The notes under the pieces were generated by a model. The model saw nothing but the letters and a program-made list of their open reading frames with translations. It did no database searches and was not told the DNA's origin. Source: Aliirhizobium smilacinae (GTDB lineage: Bacteria > Pseudomonadota > Alphaproteobacteria > Rhizobiales > Rhizobiaceae). From it: 64,000 nt of DNA. The DNA lies in assembly GCF_006335145.1 (NCBI RefSeq), contig NZ_VDMN01000009.1, forward strand, positions 95,669-159,668, in the 5' to 3' direction. Shown here one piece after another: positions 60,659 through 64,000 of the stretch (its first letter is position 1; each line of letters opens with the position of its first letter). The position numbers and the translations under genes were made by a program.

Positions 60659-61426
60659 TCACAATAGTAGCGATTGCTGCAGTGGTTCGCCGTCTTTCGC
60701 AACAATCCAGGCACCATAGGGCTCGCGGGACGAGATGGTAAGCGCATCGTCCGGCAATGGCCGGGCAAGAGCCTTTGCCTCATTCCGTGGTGCCCGCATC
60801 CAGACGTCGACCTCTTCTGGGGAAAGAAGAAGAACCAGCATCGCTTTCTCGTGGATCGGTTTCACCAACTCGTTCGAATCCGTCGTTAGGAAACCATAGA
60901 GATCATCGGTCGTCGGTCCGTCCTTCACCTTCCTCACACTTTGCCAATGCGGCACATGGATGCCGGCAAAGAACATCAGCGATGTTTGCTCATCGCGGGC
61001 GAACCAGGCATTTAGGACCTTGCCGCCCGGCACCTGGCTTTTCGGATCCTTCTCGGCAAAACTGGTGACCGGGACGACGCATCGATGTTCGAGCCAGCGC
61101 TTCCAGTGCGGAAATGTCAGCTTGCGCACATTGGTCGTGCCGCGATCCGCCTCCATGCGGATAAGGTCTTCGAGATCCGCAGTCTTGCCTTTGGCAATGA
61201 GTTTGTCGGCCTTTGCCTTTGCCGCCTTTTCGCGTGCGTAACGCGGCGAGGGCAGTCCCCATCGAGCATGGACAAGCTGCTTATTGCCGTTAGCGGTATT
61301 GCGCAGGATCGGCCCCATCTGATCCGGGTTCAACTGATAGGCCGCCATCGGGTTGATAAGGCGCTCAGCGTCCTTGGCCCATTGCGAAACCCAATCCTTG
61401 TCTTCCGTGCGATAGAGGTTGCAGAT
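60659..61426 (-). CDS. Second SRAP-domain protein, apparent ATC start
   Basis: 255 residues if translation begins at ATC 61426, directly before Cys (ICNLYR; family form MCNLYR). GAGGAG lies eight bases upstream, the right place for this start. The catalytic set is otherwise complete: C2, N99 in TTNVRKL, E125 in PVTSFAEKD, H192 in PIHEKAML. The nearest in-frame ATG (61483) would add 19 residues in front of the cysteine, blocking the N-terminal crosslinking chemistry. Either a rare ATC start is used or the start codon has mutated and the gene is silent. It precedes dinB on the same strand by 121 bases. Confidence 0.85.
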   Translation of the reverse strand: MCNLYRTEDKDWVSQWAKDAERLINPMAAYQLNPDQMGPILRNTANGNKQLVHARWGLPSPRYAREKAAKAKADKLIAKGKTADLEDLIRMEADRGTTNVRKLTFPHWKRWLEHRCVVPVTSFAEKDPKSQVPGGKVLNAWFARDEQTSLMFFAGIHVPHWQSVRKVKDGPTTDDLYGFLTTDSNELVKPIHEKAMLVLLLSPEEVDVWMRAPRNEAKALARPLPDDALTISSREPYGAWIVAKDGEPLQQSLLL

Positions 61427-61689
61427 GTGGACGGCTCCTCCCTCGTCAGGATCTGAGCATACGGACAACGCGATTGCTTGCAATCAGATGTCCGGCCTGT
61501 TGATGCAGATTTAATCTGCTGGCCAAGATGGTGTTCGCTACCCGCGCCCCAAACACATGCGCGACGTTTTTTCGCCAGTGCAACCTTCGGACTGTCGCGG
61601 GTATCGACCAATCGGTGTTTCCATCTACTCGTTCCTGCAAGTTCGGTTACTCGGCCGTTCGCTCTGGAAAGTTGGCCGGATTGTTCAGG
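61427..61689. other. Intergenic region between IS110 element and SRAP gene
   Basis: 263 bases holding the SRAP promoter and the 3' flank of the IS110 element. GTTC-N6-GTTC is present near 61630, one base short of the LexA spacing. IS ends could not be placed. Confidence 0.45.
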
Positions 61690-62727
61690 CTACACCGCAG
61701 CGGATAGTTCAGGACCTTCCAGCCTATCATAAACGCCGCCGGAGATCATCAGTCGCCAAGCGATGCGGGCGAACCTGTTGGCCAGCGCGACCGCGACTAA
61801 TTTCGGCGGCTTACGCTCCAGCATTGCAGCGAGCCACCGTGAGGGTTTCGTTCGTCCCTTCCTCACATGTCTTAGTAGGGCGGTTGCACCGACAATGAGC
61901 GTTGATCGGATCGACGGATCGCCTGCCTTGGTGATGCCTCCCAATCTAACCCGACCACCGGTCGAGTGGTGTTTAGGGGTCAAACCAAGCCAAGCGGCAA
62001 AGTGGCGGCCCGAGCTGAAGTTTTCGGCCGGAGGGGCCTTAACGCTCAACATCGTTGACCCAATCGGTCCTATGCCTGGAATCGTCGCAATCCGCCTACT
62101 GACATCATCGGTTCGGTGCCACTTCATCAGCTTGGCTTCGACCTCTTCAAGCCTAGCCTCCACTGCCTGATATTCTTTCGCCTGAAGATTGAATAGCTCT
62201 CTCGCAAGCTGAGGAAGCGTATCATCCTCAAGTGTCCGCCTGATCAACGCGCTGACGTTTTGGCGACCAGATGGCCCAATGATGCCGAACTCAGCCGCAT
62301 AGCTACGGATCGCGTTCGATAGCTGCGTCTTCATGCCAACCATCGGTTCCCGAACGCTCATCAACATGCAAGCGGCCTGCTGCTCCTTCGATTTTATAGG
62401 AACGAACCGCATCGACGGGCGGCTGACCGCTTCGCATAGAGCTTCAGCATCCGCTGCATCATTCTTTCCTCGTTTCACGTACGGCTTGACGTATTGCGGT
62501 GGGATAAGGCGCACTTCGTGTCCGAAGGCACTCAGTAAACGTCCCCAGTGATGCGAGCTGCCACAGGCCTCTATAGCGATCAAAGTGGGAGGCGTGTTCT
62601 CGAAGAACTTGATCATTTCCCGACGCCGTAACTGGCGGCGTAGTACGACACCTTCAGTTTGGTCGACGCCGTGCAACTGAAACACGTTTTTCGATGTGTC
62701 CATTCCAATCCGTATTAGGGTCTTCAT
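61690..62727 (-). mobile_element. IS110-family transposase, intact
   Basis: 345 residues. IS110 transposases are DEDD (RuvC-like) recombinases guided by a bridge RNA. Seen: GMDTSKNVFQLHGVD (first Asp), LIAIEACGSSHHWGR (Glu), the KPYVKRGKNDAADAEALCEA block (Asp pair), the Tnp central part IATIPGIGPIGSTM and the C-terminal ARFAAWLGLTPK-like (here HFAAWLGLTPKHHS) with GGITKAGDPSIRSTL. No frameshift or stop. Start ATG 62727. The upstream noncoding stretch (62728 to about 62850) is where an IS110-type bridge RNA would be expected. Element ends are not identified; IS110 elements usually lack clear inverted repeats. Confidence 0.93.
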
Positions 62728-62854
62728 GCTAAGCGCTCCTCTCGCTCATAGATCCATGGCAATTATGCCACGGATCTCCGAGGTCTCAGAGCCGTCCACA
62801 CCAACACATGTCGGCTCCTCTTTGCCGATAGTGAACCAGCATGTCCGCGGCGTT

Positions 62855-63076
62855 TCAATAGGCGTAAGTAAAACCTTGGACCGCATTGCGTTGAACCCGC
62901 AGCCGTCGGATCTCCTCTGCCAACATCAGCATGCCCGCCCCGATCAGGACTACGATACCGTCGTCCCGGCCAGCGATCTCCGCCAGCTTGGCCATGTCTT
63001 GCATGAAGCCCGGCCGGATCGGAACGATGTTGCCGCGGAGTTCGAGGAGTTCCTGTTGCGCGCCAACGATTGCCAT
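62855..63076 (-). CDS. Hypothetical protein, 73 aa
   Basis: 73 residues: GAQQELLELRGNIVPIRP, then DMAKLAEIAGRDDGIVVLIGAGML and EEIRRLRVQRNAV. AGAGAGGT precedes the ATG. The middle has a hydrophobic strand-like or short membrane segment. Not recognised; it could belong to the flank of the IS element. Confidence 0.45.
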   Translation of the reverse strand: MAIVGAQQELLELRGNIVPIRPGFMQDMAKLAEIAGRDDGIVVLIGAGMLMLAEEIRRLRVQRNAVQGFTYAY

Positions 63077-63388
63077 ACCTCTCTTCAGCAGGCGTCTGCG
63101 CTCAAATGGCGTAACCTCGGCGGTCGAATTTGCGGCCTAGATCAGTTCAGCAACGAAGTTTGTCGTTTGTGACACGCAACACACCCTTGAAGATCGCCAG
63201 GAACCAGCCAGCATGTGATCCTGCATGCTATCCGCTTGTCTTTCCAGCGCCAGGCACGGCTACCATCGCCATTTACAGCGGTGTCGTTGACTGGTCCGAC
63301 GCAGCATAAACAAATGATGATTGCTAGATTTAGCATCTATGCAGCTACGCCGGCTTCGATACAAAGAAGGCGGGTTAGGGCAAAAAGC
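63077..63388. other. Intergenic region, no supported gene
   Basis: 312 bases between divergent small genes. The frame of the 63389 gene remains open upstream to 63215, but that part has an unlikely composition. Promoter region expected; nothing else seen. Confidence 0.4.
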
Positions 63389-63592
63389 ATGGTTTTCTCA
63401 TCATTCGATGTGCTGGGTTCCGACGATCTGACTATGTTGCGCGGCGTTCTTGACGATCTGTGCTGCGAACAGAAGCTCGACACCAAGGATCCGCAAACTC
63501 AGGCTGTCGCGCGAGACCTGATAAACTGGTGGCTCTTCGGCGTCCGCACGCCAGCGAACCTGAGGCAGATCCTTGAGCCTATCACCATCTGA
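63389..63592 (+). CDS. Small conserved protein, 67 aa
   Basis: 67 residues from ATG 63389 with a GGTTAGGG sequence upstream. The sequence FDVLGSDDLTMLRGVLDDLC then QTQAVARDLINWWLFGVRTP has the look of a small helical protein often seen on rhizobial genomes. Residue use is normal. A longer in-frame reading begins at 63215 but is not supported. Function unknown. Confidence 0.65.
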   Translation: MVFSSFDVLGSDDLTMLRGVLDDLCCEQKLDTKDPQTQAVARDLINWWLFGVRTPANLRQILEPITI

Positions 63593-63760
63593 ATGTCGAC
63601 TTGGGCGCGAATTATTCGCAATGCCCTTCGGCTTGTGAACAAATTCGGAAACACGTCTAAGTCTCAGATACGCCTGCTCACCAACATATCCCCGGAGACA
63701 GTGCTCGCGAAGAAGATGTTGTTAGCTGCATGGGAGCAGACAGAAACCTTAACACTATGA
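63593..63760 (+). CDS. Possible small coupled gene, 55 aa
   Basis: ATG follows directly on the TGA of the previous gene (TGAATG). 55 residues: STWARIIRNALRLVNKFGN basic helix and ISPETVLAKKMLLAAWEQTE helix. Plausible composition but no recognised family and no separate ribosome site. Confidence 0.3.
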   Translation: MSTWARIIRNALRLVNKFGNTSKSQIRLLTNISPETVLAKKMLLAAWEQTETLTL

Positions 63761-63829
63761 TGGTGCCCGTCCGCAAATCCCCATCAGCACGAGCTTGCTT
63801 CCCGAATATTGGCGATCCAGCGAAACGCC

Positions 63830-64000
63830 TTGAAATGGAGGCGCGCAACTACAACCAAGATCGATTGGTCTCATCGAAAAGGGCCGTGTGCTGGCAGAAC
63901 AGGGCCGCACTACTGACAAGGTCCCGGCCTGCCTGACCTGTCACGACAAGGCCAACACCAATCCCGCCTATCCGAAGCTCTCGGGTCAGAATTCAGCCTA
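63830..64000 (+). pseudogene. c-type cytochrome, partial at window edge
   Basis: The last 100 bases read IEKGRVLAEQGRTTDKVPAC, then LTCHDKANTNPAYPKLSGQN, with the haem motif CLTCH at about 63949-63963 and the usual GQ after YPKLSG. This frame has a TGA a short way upstream (about 63829) and no ATG; the preceding MEARNYNQDRLVS sequence lies in another frame and could be its natural N-terminal continuation, so a frameshift near 63870 is possible. The gene continues beyond the window. Marked as broken only provisionally. Confidence 0.5.

Noticed and set aside
61626..61645. GTTC-N6-GTTC resembling a LexA box upstream of the second SRAP gene
   Set aside because: The spacing is six, not the seven required for the alphaproteobacterial LexA site.
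1..64000. CRISPR arrays, tRNA and rRNA genes, repABC origin
   Set aside because: Searched by eye on both strands; no regular repeats of that kind and no matching genes were seen.

Overview
The window looks like part of a large conjugative plasmid of a Rhizobiaceae bacterium (Rhizobium, Sinorhizobium/Ensifer or Agrobacterium type). The basis is a complete VirB/VirD4 type IV secretion operon with a relaxase module, several SyrB-like proteins, paired ku genes behind promoters of the S. meliloti RpoE2 type (GGAAC-N18/19-TT), an alphaproteobacterial LexA box (GAAC-N7-GAAC), and protein sequences typical of that family. No replication genes, tRNA, rRNA or CRISPR array were seen, so plasmid status is an inference.

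Layout. (1) 1-6.3 kb, DNA repair and stress: the C-terminal part of error-prone polymerase DnaE2, an SRAP-domain protein, a small RpoE2-type stress operon, and a four-gene operon led by two ku genes. It ends in a frameshifted small gene and an IS110 remnant. (2) 6.4-21.5 kb, conjugation machinery: a lipoprotein gene, then virB1-B2-B3-B4, a second lytic transglycosylase, virB5, a VirB7-like lipoprotein, virB6-B8-B9-B10-B11-virD4. Nearly all genes overlap or abut. (3) 21.7-31.2 kb, accessory conjugation genes: a minus-strand operon of secreted proteins, including two degenerate thermonuclease-fold proteins. Divergent from it is a membrane protein, a ParA/VirC1-like ATPase, two small relaxosome-like proteins and a VirD2-type relaxase. 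A near-palindromic 18-bp operator recurs in front of the lipoprotein, virB1 and the accessory operon, each time on the promoter. (4) 31.2-47.5 kb, metabolic cargo: a PduX-like kinase and a cysteine-synthase-like enzyme; convergently an IclR-M24 peptidase-threonine synthase-like-TctCBA operon; small XRE, LuxR and AraC regulators; and a polar amino-acid/opine-type ABC importer with an alanine-racemase-like enzyme lacking the usual catalytic tyrosine. (5) 47.5-53.6 kb: three proteins sharing a SyrB-like C-terminal coiled coil, a PAS-PAS-GGDEF diguanylate cyclase and small unknown genes. (6) 53.6-61.4 kb, a second repair block: ligD with two frameshifts, a second ku pair with its own RpoE2-type promoter, a DnaQ-like exonuclease, a four-hairpin RNA with CCUCCUCCC loops (cuckoo/CcsR-like), dinB under a LexA box, and a second SRAP gene whose apparent start codon is ATC. 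(7) 61.4-64 kb: an intact IS110-family element, small unknown genes and the start of a c-type cytochrome.

Working together: two repair blocks under general-stress and SOS-type control flank a self-transfer system. The repeated operator suggests that one repressor coordinates the virB operon, the lipoprotein and the secreted accessory proteins. The cargo looks devoted to uptake and conversion of unusual amino-acid-like compounds, with threonine or serine phosphorylation as one probable step. Function assignments rest on reading motifs by eye; no database search was run.
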